Positions 25,701-37,175 of a stretch of 64,000 nucleotides of DNA are shown here, piece by piece. The DNA is from Callaeas wilsoni (Eukaryota > Chordata > Aves > Passeriformes > Callaeidae). The position numbers were made by a program, and so were the translations under genes. The stretch lies in contig VWPU01012703.1 of assembly GCA_013398955.1 (NCBI GenBank), positions 169,726-233,725 on the forward strand, in the 5' to 3' direction. Under the pieces are notes generated by a model, which worked only from the letters and a program-made list of their open reading frames with translations, was not told the origin of the DNA and searched no databases. The number at the start of each line of letters is the position of its first letter. The stretch's first letter is position 1.

Positions 25701-28700
25701 CCAAAGTCTAAGTGCCACTGCCACCTCTATCTGCACTGAATACAAACAGTATTCCTCTTCTAGAAATGAAAACTGGCAAGCTTCTACTAACAGAGCTAAA
25801 GGTTTGAATGCCTTCTACTCTATCAAACATATCTTTCTGGGATGATGGCCTGAGATGTCAGATGGCAAACTCTGGGAGATGCTTTCCCATCAAAGGCATC
25901 TGGGCTCATTTGCCAACAATTTGGGCAGTTCCAATGGCAGCTTGACTTTTCCTCTAGCTCATTAGTGTGGATAGGCTGCTATCAGCTTTCTGGGCTACTT
26001 TATTCTCTTGACACCATTTTAAACTTAGTTTGTACTCTGAAGAACAAATGCAGTTTAGTTCTGCTTGTGTATAAGCCCTTGCATAAATTCATTGACAAGA
26101 TTTCTTTGTAGCTCTTCTCCTTGATTCTAAAAGTATGATTGCTCCTGTTGTGAGTTATGTTTTTAGAATACTAAGTAGGTTTGGGGTAACACACACTTTT
26201 TAAAGTATCCAAAGATCTATTTTGTTTTGAATTTGAAGAAACAAGGCAGAACTTTTAATTTATAACACTGCATCCTTAGGTGCAAATCTTTCACTGTAAC
26301 AAGACCTGCTAAAATGTGTAAATCCTCAATGCACACTATGTTGAATTTACTTTGACTGTTGGATACACATCATGCTACTTTTTGTTCTGTGAGTGTCCAC
26401 AATTTGAGTTTTGCTTTGTTTTGCCACTTTCAGTCCTTTTTATTTAATCTCATTTTTAAATCCACGTATGCTGAGAAGCCAGGTCCTGGCAATGGCGTAA
26501 GGACACCTTGTGAGAGCTGTAAGATGTGGAACATAGTGCCAACCAACATGCCCCAGGCTTCAGAGTAATGCTCTTCTGCCTGTGGTGCTTTACTGTAACA
26601 CCTTTTTATGGTCTGTGCAATTCTTGTAAGGGTCTAAAAATACCAATCAAATATTAATGACAAAATTCTGACATTGCTTGAAATAGATAGATCAATAAGA
26701 CCAATGTTACAGAGCTCTGAAAGAGTTTCAGTTCAGCAGAAGCGTGATTTTCCTTTCTTTCCTGTGAGTGATTGTGTGTGAGTGATGGCAGGCACAAGCT
26801 TGATGGGGGAAGAGGGGCAGTGGCACGAGGCACTCTGGGGCACAGCTGGCACTTCCAGCAGCGCCTCGTCCTGCCCCGTGCACAGAGCAGCCACTGGAGC
26901 CTGTGGCTCGAGCAGCTTCCCCATTTTCCTCTCCTCAGCACCATGCTCTCTTTCTTCATGGTTTACAGCAGTGGTTTTAGGAAGGCTTTCAGTGTCCCTG
27001 GGTGCTGAGGAGGCAGCGGGTGCCCTGTGCCCCTCTGAGCAGCTGCTCAGTGACCCGGCCTGCTGGGCTCAGCCAGGCCAGAAAAGCCATCAGCGGTGCC
27101 CGGTCCCAGTTCTCCCCATCTGATACAATCCTGGTGTGTATCTGTGTACACCTATGTGAAATTGGATAATTTCAAGTTAAATTTTAAAATAATTGTTCAA
27201 AGCCCCTGCTCAGCAGGGTGAAGCTGATGAGTTCCATGCAGACAAAACCCAGCATCGCTGTGCCACCTTCGGTTGCTGGGCGAGATATTTGCTGCTGGGC
27301 TCTTTCTAGAACGTGAAACAAAAAACTTGATGAAAAATAATTTTTCATTTTCAGAGGCGTGCTTCTTGGTCTAGGTAGGGCACAAATAATTATGCTTTCT
27401 GAAAGATATACCGGTAGGCAGTGCAGCTGGTTGTGAGCAAGGTCTGGTTTGTGCATAGGAACCTGCGCTGGGAGAAGTGTTTTTTCTCTGGGCCTGCTCT
27501 TATAGCCTGTGACTGTTCCGTTTTTCAAGGCCAAAGAAAGAACTTGTTAAGAAAAATCCTGATAAAGTGTTTTGTTTGTTTTTTTCTTTAGAAAATGCTA
27601 TTTGTCTGATATCAATATGGTCTAAAAAAAGAGGTGACTTGGAATTATTTTTTTAATAACTTCAAGGAACTTTGACAAGCTCTATGCTTGATATGTAATT
27701 TTAAAATCTTAATATGCTGTGGCACAATTTACAATGTAAAGGTGGAGAGAAGCAACATCAGAATGAAGTATTTGAGGAGCTTTTTATTTTATAAAGAAAG
27801 AAATGAAGTTTGGAGGCAATTTTGGCTGCAGTGACTGTGAATTGACTGTTCAGGATTCAGACAAAGACAAACAGCGGGATTCTGGCCTGTTCAGGGATTT
27901 GCTTGGAAGAATCTTGTGGGATACAACCTATGAGTTTGGGCTGGGCTTTTGACAAAGCCGTGAGCATCCCTTATGGCTCAGCACCATGCCCAGCTACTGA
28001 AGTGTGGAATTAGGAAATCATTTTAGATTGCAAAGACTTTGCTTAGGAAAACTCCCAGGGCGCTGATGAAATTTGGTTGGAAGATGGTGTAATTAAGAAA
28101 ATTTATCTATTTGCTAGTTTTTCAGAGACTTGAGGTATGGAAAAATGACAAAGCTTTTAGTGTATTCAGACATTACTTTGAAATGCTGGCATTGCCAATC
28201 TCACTTGGCTGCCTTTAAAATGACTTTGCTTTTCATTACTGGATTTATGAAAAGGTTCTAACACATGCATCTATCAGGTCTTGTGTTCTAAGCAACTTGC
28301 AGGAAAAGAGGATATCTCTGGCTCAGATAAAGCCACAATCTTCTTAGGGTTGTCTAGAAATAGCTTATCTGCTATTCTTCGCTACTAGCTGCAGACATGT
28401 AAAAATAATTGTCCTGCTGTTGAAGGTGTCCATGATCTAATTATCTGTTGTAATTTTTAGGGATGCCACATCTATATTACTATGAGATTCTGTTCTATCA
28501 AGACTACTTTTTCAAGAAAGAAAAAGGAAGATCTCTAATATATTTGATAAATTTCCCCTCTATGTCTTTAGTTGCTGTTGTAATTCATGTGGGAGATATC
28601 ATGGCAAACAGAGAGGGGAATTAGATTTGGAACACTTGTCTCAGAAGGTACTAGATAACAAAAAGATTGTTTAGGATAAAAATGAGATGAAACAAAATCA

Positions 28701-29923
28701 GTGCTTAAAGGAACACAAGGCTGTGTGTTTTCATTGTGCTCTTGTCCCTCTTTGTGGGATTGCACAGATTCTTCTCAAGACCTGCATGGATTCTGCTCAA
28801 GCCTTACACATTTGTAGGGATGTTATCCTGGTCCTGGGGCATCAGGGGTGTTCTGTGACATCTCCAGGGTCTCACCACATTTGACCTGAGCTTAGATAGT
28901 TGGGTTTTTTGATTAACAATTGTTGCTTGACTTATTTAAACTGTAATAAAGCCCTGTGAGCATGAATGTTTTGTGAACCCATACCTGGTGTGCTGCCTAT
29001 TGACCATGGCATTAGGGATAAACAGTGAGCACTTCCCTGTCTTCTGTTGCACTCTTTCATGCTGTGTTTGTCTGCAGTCTGTTACTGCAGGTGTGGCTCT
29101 CGTGGGTTCTGCATTTCTGGAAAGTTCATCCTTTACACACAAAGGGGGATTTTCTTAGCCACCCTTCCTTTTTCAGTGAAATGAAATGTTTAATTCTGTT
29201 ACCTGCTTCAGTTTTGACTGCAGATAATTATTGCTCAAGATGGTTTGGTTGCTATTGCTGGTATCTGATGCTGTGAGGACACTGCTTGTGCTTGGGAAAA
29301 TACTGGCATCTCAGAAGTTGATGCCTCTCTCTTTTACTATTAGCTGGCTGAGGAAAACAGCAGTTGTGCCACCAGCTCTAAGTTAAAGCTTGCATCAAAA
29401 GGTCCAACATAGGCACTAAAAGCACCTGCTGCACGTGTGCAGAGAAGTGGGTATAACTGAGCATGTGTTTCAGGCAGGGAGAAGAATAAAGCTGCACATT
29501 TCTGGAGCTGCTCTGAAGCATTAGTTGCTAATGTTTGACATGTGCATTCTTCATGTCCATACACATGGACAATATTGGCATAGTCTGTCACTTTGCCTCG
29601 TATTTATCTCATCAAAGGTTTTTAGAATTTAGTGTTTGATCCTTGACGTTAAGGCAGTTTTTGCTCCCTCCATGATTTTCCACATTCTCTAAAACTCCGG
29701 ATGACATTTTAGGATAATTTTTTGAAAGTATCAAAATCCTGTGCATGTATCTGATTTGAGTATTGCTTTCTTTTGTTCACCTGACTTTGTATTTTAACTT
29801 TATAAGAGCCCTCAGTCAGCACTGCTCTCCCTGTTTCCCAGCTGTGATCTCAGAGTCTGCATTCACTTCCTGGGACACAGCACAGAACAGCTCCCGTGTT
29901 TTTATCTCTGCAGTGCTTAAAGT

Positions 29924-29943
29924 AACAACAACAACAACAACAA
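29924..29943. repeat. (ACA)n trinucleotide microsatellite
   Basis: Six or so uninterrupted ACA units, followed by a T run and an A run. Confidence 0.9.
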
Positions 29944-32900
29944 TATTTTTTAAAAAAAGAGATATACAAGTGTGGGTTTATATATTGCAAACATGCATGC
30001 GAGAAACTCCGTATCTGCTCAATGCACTTACTGGGAATAATTATATGGGCTCCAGTCCTGGTTGCAGTGTTTGTACCCATAAATATAATTATTCCTATGA
30101 GTCATTTCACTTTCATCATTGATGCTAAACCATTCCAAGGTAGCTAATTAGGGAAAAAATAGCTTGTTCTTGTATTCCCTACACATAGGGGTACCTTTCT
30201 AGACATATCTATTTTCCTTTGTGTTTAGAGGAAAAACAGAATTGCTCAGGAAGCTGGGTACACATTAGATAATCTCAGGCTGATAGTTTCCTTTCAGCAG
30301 ATTAGCACTGGAAATAACAGACATTGCAGTAAAGAAGGATGACCTTCTTCATGCAGTTTTTAGTCATATTCAGCTCCATAAAAATTAAGGAATTGGTCCC
30401 ACCCAGTTGTTTATTAGCAAGGGATCTTGAAAGTCATTGACATTCAGCTTACAAACTCCACTGCTCTGGAGTATTGCAACACTTTGTTTTGCAGCATCTT
30501 TCCTGTTTTAGCTAACAGCAGATAATTTGGGCTAGTGCTGAATTTTGTCTTCTTTTTTGGTCAGCGATGACTTGCTGGTGTTGCCAAATGGTGTTATTGG
30601 GTTATATTGCACAGTGGGGGCCACCAAAGTCTGAAGGAAAACTTCAAGTTGTTTTGTCTCAGCTGCCAGCTTGGAATTTTGTCCCCTCTTCTTGTGAATG
30701 GCTTCAGCTAGGTGTGAAATCAGTCTTCTCCTATTCAGGTCACGTTCATCTTTTCTGTAAAAAAGACATCTGGGATATATTGAAACATTTATATGATTTA
30801 ACTAGGATTAACCTGGATAAACCGTTTTTTGTCATTGTGATTTACCACTGAGATTTTACCTGTTTTAGCAAGTAAATGATGATGGCTGCTTCTGTACAGC
30901 CTTGTGTTTAATTATTAACAAAATTTGACTGTAACTGCTGTCCATAACCTGGAGTACCTGACCAGCACTGCAGACTTCAGGGATGCGATGGACAGAAATG
31001 TTTGAAAATGCCTTGACTGCAAACACAGAGCTTTGGTATCCTCCTCAGAAATAGGAACAATCCTTTTTTTGGCAATTGTAGCACAGAATCATAGTACTGT
31101 GATTTGTTATTATTTATGGAAGCAGGTAATAGATTCCAGCTAGATACATTTTTATTGTCATTTTTTGTTGTTGTTCAAAATGTCTGTATCACACAAAGGA
31201 TTGCCTTTGTAAACAGAGAAAAAGCCCATTTCAAAGATCTTTGTATGCTGAGAAAGTTCTGATATGAATTTTCTCCTAAGCAAACCCAAATGAAACTTGG
31301 GGGGGGTAGAGCATTTTCCATCTATTGCTTCAGCTCAAAATTCTGAAAACATTGATTTTTTTTTATTTATTATTATTGTATAGATTAAAATGAAACTACT
31401 CCTGAATTTAATCTTTTGTGCAGCTGTATCATCTATGGCTCATGTATTAGAGTAGGAATGATTTCCTAATTTGAAGTCCAAGAAAAGTATGTATGCAAAT
31501 GGTTTTATCAGTTTAATAAACTGAAGCAAAATCTAGGATTATTGTCTTGTTGCAAATGGAGAGGCTTCAGACTTCTTGTAGCCATTGAGAATGGCTATGA
31601 GGATGCTAAAGGAAGGAATCATTGCCTTCATGAGTAAGAATGCATGGGAATAGTCCTGTTTCTTTGTGATTTAAAGGGTGGAAGGGTGAGACCTGGCACT
31701 GTATCCAGTATGAAAAGGACATTTTCATTGTCCTGCCTCCATGCTTGCCATGCTTAGAAATAAAGACTTTCCCAGTCTTTTCCCAGGTCTCTGAATCCAA
31801 TCAAAGTATATCAGCAATTGAAACGTGCACATTTTAGTTATTTGGACACTTGGGAGCACTTCTCAGCATTACTCACAGCAGTGCCTGCAGTCATGCTGTC
31901 CATCCATGCCTTAAGTGTAACATACATTTTTAAACTGAATTGCTAGGTCAGGAGAATCAGGGAATTGCTGTTTTAAACAACAAAACAAAAAACTAATGAT
32001 GAAGGAAATATGGCGCTTTAAAATGTGAAAATAAGCATCCTGCAGACTCTGGATATGAAATTGTCAAGAGCAGTTTATGAAAGCAGCTTTGTCACTGAAG
32101 AAGCAAAGCCTAATAATTTTTAATAGGCCTATAAATCTCTCTTATGAAATGCAGCTACTGTAAACACCTCTGCCATATTTCCCCAAGTGTTTATGCTGTG
32201 TTGTTAAGTGTTGGTAAAGAGACACGATTGCCAGATCTGGCCCCTGCCCTCTGAACGAGTTGCCAGCTTACTGGGGAGAGTGGAGAGGGGTGGACAGGGC
32301 AGGGGAAGAAAAGTAAACTCCCAAATGGAATTAAAGATGGATATTTTAATGAACACTATAGGCTGTCATGCAGTTATGTATGCTAATTTGTGACTCCACC
32401 TGAAGAACTGGGAGAGCTGAGGGCAGAAGGGACAGATGTGGCATCAAATCTCTGCTGGTTTCTAGAGGGATTCTGCAACCAGTGTTTCTCTGAGCAGACC
32501 CAGCCCCTACCTCCTGAAATGTTTAATGAGCCCAGGTAATGAATAAGACACAGGCACAGGAAAAAGCTCATTCTGATTGCTCAGCTGTCCCCTCAAGCAG
32601 AAGTCAGTTGTGGCTGGGAGAACACCGTGTCTGTGCTAGCAGTGCTCCGAAGGGAGGTGGAAGTGCTGAGGCTGAAGGGCTGTGCTGAGCCCTGCCAAGG
32701 CTCTAGCTCCCTCCCTGTGCCAGGGTGGAGCAGAGACCCGTGATGTGGTGCTTGTAACTGGTCTGACAGGGGCTCACAGGTGCTGAGATTTGGCAGGAGA
32801 TGCAATCAAGACAATACGGATTAAGCAGATTGGTAAACCCAGGCTAAGTATTTTAGATACGACTTGATCCTGAGAAAGCATCTGATTAGATTAGAGGTGC

Positions 32901-34765
32901 AGAGCAACAGTAACATTCCTGCCATGTATTCCCCTCCTGCAGCTTAGCATGAGTCCAGCTGAGTCTTGCAGGAATGCCTGCTGAGCCTGTGACAGAAATG
33001 CTGCTAAACACAGGCTGAGTCAGAATCCTTTCTTTCCTTCCGTAGAGATCAAATAGCTCTGCTGTTTTGGGAACAGGGAATTTCTAATTTCTGCTTTGGG
33101 AACCAGGGTAACATATTGCTGCTGCTCTTTATTTTGTGCTGTCCTGTTGGTCTGTCTTTCCCTGTACAAAGGATTCTGGTCTTTATTAGATGTATTAACT
33201 TGTGATGCTGCTCTTACGTGGTGTGGAGTGAGGGATGTGAAAATGAGGATTTCTGGGGAAGTCTCATGGAACTTGAGTTTCAGAAAACTCTCTAATGAAG
33301 TATATAACAGATGTGTAGCAGAGAATGCTGTATTAGGGGACTTTCTGTGAATGCCTCATAGCTTAGGGGAAGATTCTGGATCCAGACCAAAATCCTCAAC
33401 TTCCTTATAATGAGAAAATTTGCAGCCTAATTCTCTACCGTGATTCCCCTTTAGGCTTATATTGGTGGATGTAATAATCTTGATTCACTAAAGACATGAG
33501 TTGCATAAAATATGACAGCCCTCAGCCCTAGCAGGATGCTTTGTCTCCCAGGGATGAATGTTCTGAATATTTTCAGGTAATGATCAAATGGATATACCTG
33601 TCATAAGCAAGTCACTTTCCTTTATGCCTGCAGAAAGAGTTAGTGCATGTTTCTGTGCCTGGTTTACTCTGGTGCTATTTATATTTCAAGGTCTTGGAGT
33701 TGGATAGAAAACAAGGAACAGGACAGCTTAAAGAACTAATTTCTAGTTTGGGGTTTTATTTGTTAAAAAATATTTCTATAAAAATGCTAAACCAGGCCTC
33801 ACGGACCTCAGTGCAAATCCTATACCTTGGGATTATTTTTATTATATTTTAAATATGAGACTATGAAAAAATAATTTACTCAAGATGCCATATTGCTCAG
33901 TACAAAGCATACATGGAGTAATTTCAACCGCAGTTCAAATATAGCTGTCCCTCGTGTGAAGCAAACCAGAAAATTTGCCCACACAAATAATGTGGTTTGA
34001 GACAGGTTTTGAAAGAATAGTGTTGAGCAGGGGTATACATCTGGAATTGCAAACTAAAGTACTGCCTTGGAAAAATTGCTTGATGGAAGTACAAGAACCT
34101 TGGCACCCTTTTGTGGATGAGGGTCTCCATGAAGGTCCTTGACACTGGGTGAATTCCACTCTTGGGGGCTTAGCAGAGCCTGGATCTGTTTGTAGAAGAG
34201 AGAATGGCCATTATTTTAACGCTCGTTTAAAGAGATTCCGAACTGAGGACTAAGAGTATCTATCACTCTGAGTACTGTAAACAACCTCATGATTTGCATT
34301 AAGATAAAGTTGTAGGGTAGCACTGTGTTACACTGTGCTGTGGCTTTCTGCTAGAGTGGCTGCCAAAGCAGTTAATCAGATCTGCTGGATGAGGCCCAGC
34401 TGTGAAAGGTGAAGATTTGCCCAATTTTTCCTAAATGAGCTTTAGGCTTTTCTTGCCAGATACATTTTGTGGCGAGAGCTGTGAACTGATGGTGGTGGTG
34501 GTGCGTGTGAACTGTGCAGACCCACACTGGAGAAAGATGACATCAGCTGTACAAACATGTTTTATGTGCTTTCCAACCAACACATAATGCTGCTTTTGGA
34601 ATGAAACTCAAGTAATGCAGGGCAGACCCTGGGTGTCTTAAATGTTAACAGATTGTTTTTCAGACAATAAATGATGTAAGGTGAAACCTGGGTAAACATA
34701 CAAAAATAACAAATTGTTTAAGCTGTTATTTCTTGGCAAAAATATACAGTAAGATTCCAGCTTTT

Positions 34766-34794
34766 TATATATATGTGTGTGTGTGTATATATAA
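34766..34794. repeat. Compound (TA)n(TG)n(TA)n microsatellite
   Basis: The run TATATATATGTGTGTGTG followed by TGTATATATA is an alternating purine-pyrimidine tract able to adopt Z-DNA or a small hairpin. It is a common vertebrate microsatellite type. Confidence 0.85.
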
Positions 34795-35379
34795 AACTTA
34801 ATAATGAAATTAGTCCACTCTACTGCTCTCCACATCCTGACATGCTACAACAGTCTGAAAGAAATGATGCAAATCATTTTACTTTTGCAAGCAGGAGGGA
34901 AACTCTGGCCCTACCCTAAGGCAGTGATATTTTTTCACGCAAGATCTTTGTATTTCTGAAGGCTGCATTGCTGACTATTAGGAATTAAGTGCTGCAACTT
35001 GAACTGCAGCTTTTAAGGATTTATCCTAAAATGGGCTTTAAAATCATACTCAAAATTAGAGAAGTTGTACAATTAAGTGCAGCTTAGCAAAAAAGATAAT
35101 GAAGCGCTAAATAACAAAAAAAAAAGTCTTCAATTCTCTTCAAAATGTATTTAACCTTCCACATTTTTGTGAGTCACTCAAGTCTGCTTAACCCACCACC
35201 AAGATTATTTCTCTCTTATTTAGAGTGTGAATTTTGTACTATGCTCAGCTCCTTGCTGTTGTAGTTTTGGTTGGCCTTGGGGATACAGTAATAACATTGC
35301 ATCGTCTGCTGAAAAACGAGCTGCATCTGCATCGCATTAGCCAAGAGACACGCTTTTGTAAATTAAATAAACGCGGTTT

Positions 35380-35673
35380 TTGATGCGAAAGGAAAGGGAT
35401 CTCAACCCAGACGTCCGGGAAGGTTCTGAATCAAACAGGGAGCAGTCCCCTCGCTGAGTTTTCGTGCTGCCGCACGATGGATGCAGGCAGGGGGAGCCTG
35501 AGGACCGCAGACCCGTTCCGGCCATCGCTTCCCTTCCCGGAGCGCCGCGCTGGCCGGAGCAGGGACAGCGCTGACCCTGCTCCTCCGGGCTTTGTTGCTG
35601 GTGCTTCCCTAAAAGCTGTAAGAGTGCCAAAAAGCAGCCAGGGCGTCGAGCGCGCCGCACGTGGCAGGGATGT
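35380..35673. promoter_or_regulatory. CpG-rich segment, left half of an interrupted CpG island
   Basis: About 290 bases with roughly thirty CpGs (for example GGAGCGCCGCGCTGGCCGG and GTCGAGCGCGCCGCACG) inside an AT-rich desert. It ends at the LTR's target-site duplication. It may be an orphan promoter for an unannotated noncoding RNA. No known first exon is recognised. Confidence 0.55.
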
Positions 35674-36198
35674 TGTTGTGGCGAATGAACCAAACACAAG
35701 GACAACCAGGGGGCCACAGAGCCCGGAAAAAGAGGTTTGGTGGGCTGGTTCCAACAAGTAAAATCCCCCTCTGTGAGGATGGCTTCTCCCATTGAATTCC
35801 TGTGACAGCAGGTCCTAAGCGAAGGTGACCAGCCCTGTCCTGCCCTTCCCCTCTTCCTATAGGTCACTGCTATGTCACCCCTGCCCCCTTCCCTGTATCC
35901 CTTTAAAGCCCCCTCAGTCTCTTATCTTGTCCTCTTCGTATCCAGTCCCCTTCGAGGGAGCTCCTACAATAAACCCTTGGAACACCGACCGAAGGGCCAC
36001 CTCTGCTCATTTGTTTCTGGTCACGCCTGGGCTATCCACAAGCCCCAGGCACGCTGGGCTCCATGCCCTCCACCGCCCGGGCTGGGAGGCTGGCTAGCGA
36101 GGCACTGAGGGGCCACAGGGTGTTCTCCCTTTGTGTTGGGCACACCTGGACAAGCTGCTGCCATCTCAGCCCAGCCAGCATGCCGGTGTATTAATATA
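35674..36198 (+). mobile_element. Solo LTR of an endogenous retrovirus (same family as 47970-48536)
   Basis: This 525-base element starts TGTTGTGGCGAATGAACC and ends GTATTAATATA. It is bracketed by a perfect 6-bp target-site duplication GGATGT at 35668-35673 and 36199-36204. A poly(A) signal AATAAA at 35968-35973 and a TTTAAAG box about 70 bases before it indicate plus orientation. The 6-bp duplication suggests an ERVK-like (class II) integrase. The sequence aligns with the copy at 47970-48536, including the same unusual TA terminus. There is no internal retroviral region, so it is a solo LTR left by LTR-LTR recombination. Confidence 0.85.
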
Positions 36199-36204
36199 GG
36201 ATGT

Positions 36205-36440
36205 GGCACGGGGGCGCCTGGTGGGCAGAGGTGCCCACAGCCAGCATCCGGAGTGCTCCCGTGCGAGCTGGAGCTGCAGCCCGAGCTCCTGGTAGCGGCG
36301 TGGCTGCCTCCTGCCCTCTCTCCACGGCACTGCCGGGAGGCCCTGCCGCAGCCGCCAGGACAGCTGCTCGCCACCATCCACAGGTACCGGCCACAGCAGG
36401 AGGGATCCCACCGCACTCAGCCTCACCCCTGCGGGAGCTC
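36205..36440. promoter_or_regulatory. CpG-rich segment, right half of an interrupted CpG island
   Basis: After the LTR's right target-site duplication the sequence is GC-rich with many CpGs (GGCACGGGGGCGCC, GTAGCGGCGTGG, GCCGCAGCCGCC). It contains a donor-like CAG|GTACCG near 36382-36390. If the LTR is removed, it joins 35380-35673 to make one island of about 520 bases. Open frames run through it on both strands but give no recognisable protein. Confidence 0.55.
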
Positions 36441-36492
36441 GTGTGTTAAAGTCTGGCTGAGACTCTCGTGTTTTGGCTTTTGTCTGATTTTC

Positions 36493-36585
36493 CTCATGAT
36501 TTGATAAAGTACAGTTGTTGATTCAGAATACCTGCTTTTCCCCTTAGAACAGTTGATAATTGTGCTGTTTTATAAAATCACCTAG
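36493..36585. repeat. Left copy of the 93-bp direct repeat flanking an LTR
   Basis: Starts CTCATGATTTGATAAAGTAC and ends TATAAAATCACCTAG, directly abutting the TG start of the LTR. It differs from the right copy (37083-37175) at one base. The upstream bases are TGATTTTC, which also resemble the LTR end (AATTTTCCT). Confidence 0.95.
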
Positions 36586-37082
36586 TGAAAGGAATGAAGG
36601 ACTTATCTTTACAAATAAGCTATGGGCCTGCTGATAGATAAAAACTAGCACTAAGAGAGAAAAGAAACAATGGGAAGGATTCCACTGATTGATGAATGGA
36701 AAGAGAGATTTGTCTTTATTGATAAACTGTAGGTCTGCTAATAAATGAAATTGAATATCAAAAGATGAAAGAAACAATGAGGAGAACCATAAATTCCATA
36801 GGAATTTAAAAAAAGGCAAGGGGGGTATACATTAGAAGGGAATCTTAGGAATTAGGTGTTCCGGGAAGTCTGTACCTCTCAAGTACCTCAGCCAATGGGG
36901 AAAGAGAGAGGGAAAATGCAGTCGGGAAATTAGGATAAAAAGGAGGCTGCGTCCTCCAAAAATTTGGGAGAGCCCAGGGGAATGCCTCATGGCCTCTCCC
37001 CTTATTCGAATAAAGTAACGGGACTCCTCTGTCTCCTTTTTGGACATAAACCTCTGGTGTTGGTGGATTAATTTTCCTGACA
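36586..37082 (+). mobile_element. Solo LTR of an endogenous retrovirus, bracketed by 93-bp direct repeats
   Basis: This 497-base element begins TGAAAGGAATG and ends TTTTCCTGACA, the canonical TG...CA of a retroviral LTR. A TATA-like GATAAAAAG (36934-36942) and a poly(A) signal AATAAA (37009-37014) lie in the right order and spacing for plus orientation. The U3 part holds an imperfect duplication of about 80 bases (36600-36680 and 36707-36787). The flanking 6-mers (ACCTAG and CTCATG) do not match, so there is no ordinary target-site duplication. Instead 93-bp near-identical copies sit on both sides. No internal retroviral sequence remains. Confidence 0.85.
36600..36787 (+). repeat. Imperfect tandem duplication in the U3 of the LTR (two units, 107-bp period)
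   Basis: Unit 1 starts GACTTATCTTTACAAATAAG and ends AAAGAAACAATGGGAAGGA. Unit 2 starts GATTTGTCTTTATTGATAAA and ends GAAAGAAACAATGAGGAGAA. Duplicated U3 segments in retroviral LTRs are commonly enhancers; here the units have diverged considerably. Confidence 0.75.
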
Positions 37083-37175
37083 CTCATGATTTGATAAAGT
37101 ACAGTTGTTGATTCAGAATACCTGCTTTTCCCCTTAGAACAGTTGATAATTGTGCTATTTTATAAAATCACCTAG
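37083..37175. repeat. Right copy of the 93-bp direct repeat flanking an LTR
   Basis: Starts CTCATGATTTGATAAAGTAC and ends TATAAAATCACCTAG. It is identical to 36493-36585 except for one base (A for G in TGTGCTATTT versus TGTGCTGTTT). It begins immediately after the CA terminus of the LTR at 36586-37082. Confidence 0.95.

Larger units (their letters stand above)
22381..35379. other. Long intergenic block, no recognised gene
   Basis: Thirteen kilobases of mostly AT-rich sequence. Visible items are a T16 run (22687-22702), an (ACA)n microsatellite (29924-29943), a TA/TG/TA dinucleotide stretch (34766-34794), and a GC-richer patch at about 26780-27110. The longest frame, 152 codons at 22751-23209 (+), has no recognisable domain. 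Sequence at 23450-23770 is C-rich and could be an old repeat I cannot name. Confidence 0.5.

Noticed and set aside
31081..31105. Short CACAGAATCATAG resembling a CR1 tail
   Set aside because: Only about 13 bases match and no CR1 body adjoins it on either strand.
35337..35867. Open frame of 176 codons (-)
   Set aside because: Crosses the CpG-rich segment and the antisense strand of an inserted LTR. Crossing the insertion boundary shows it is not an ancestral coding region.
36133..36504. Frame of 123 codons (+) with protein-like composition in the CpG island
   Set aside because: Begins inside the LTR and runs into the flank. No family is recognised and frames are open on both strands, as usual in GC-rich DNA. 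Kept only as a candidate promoter island.
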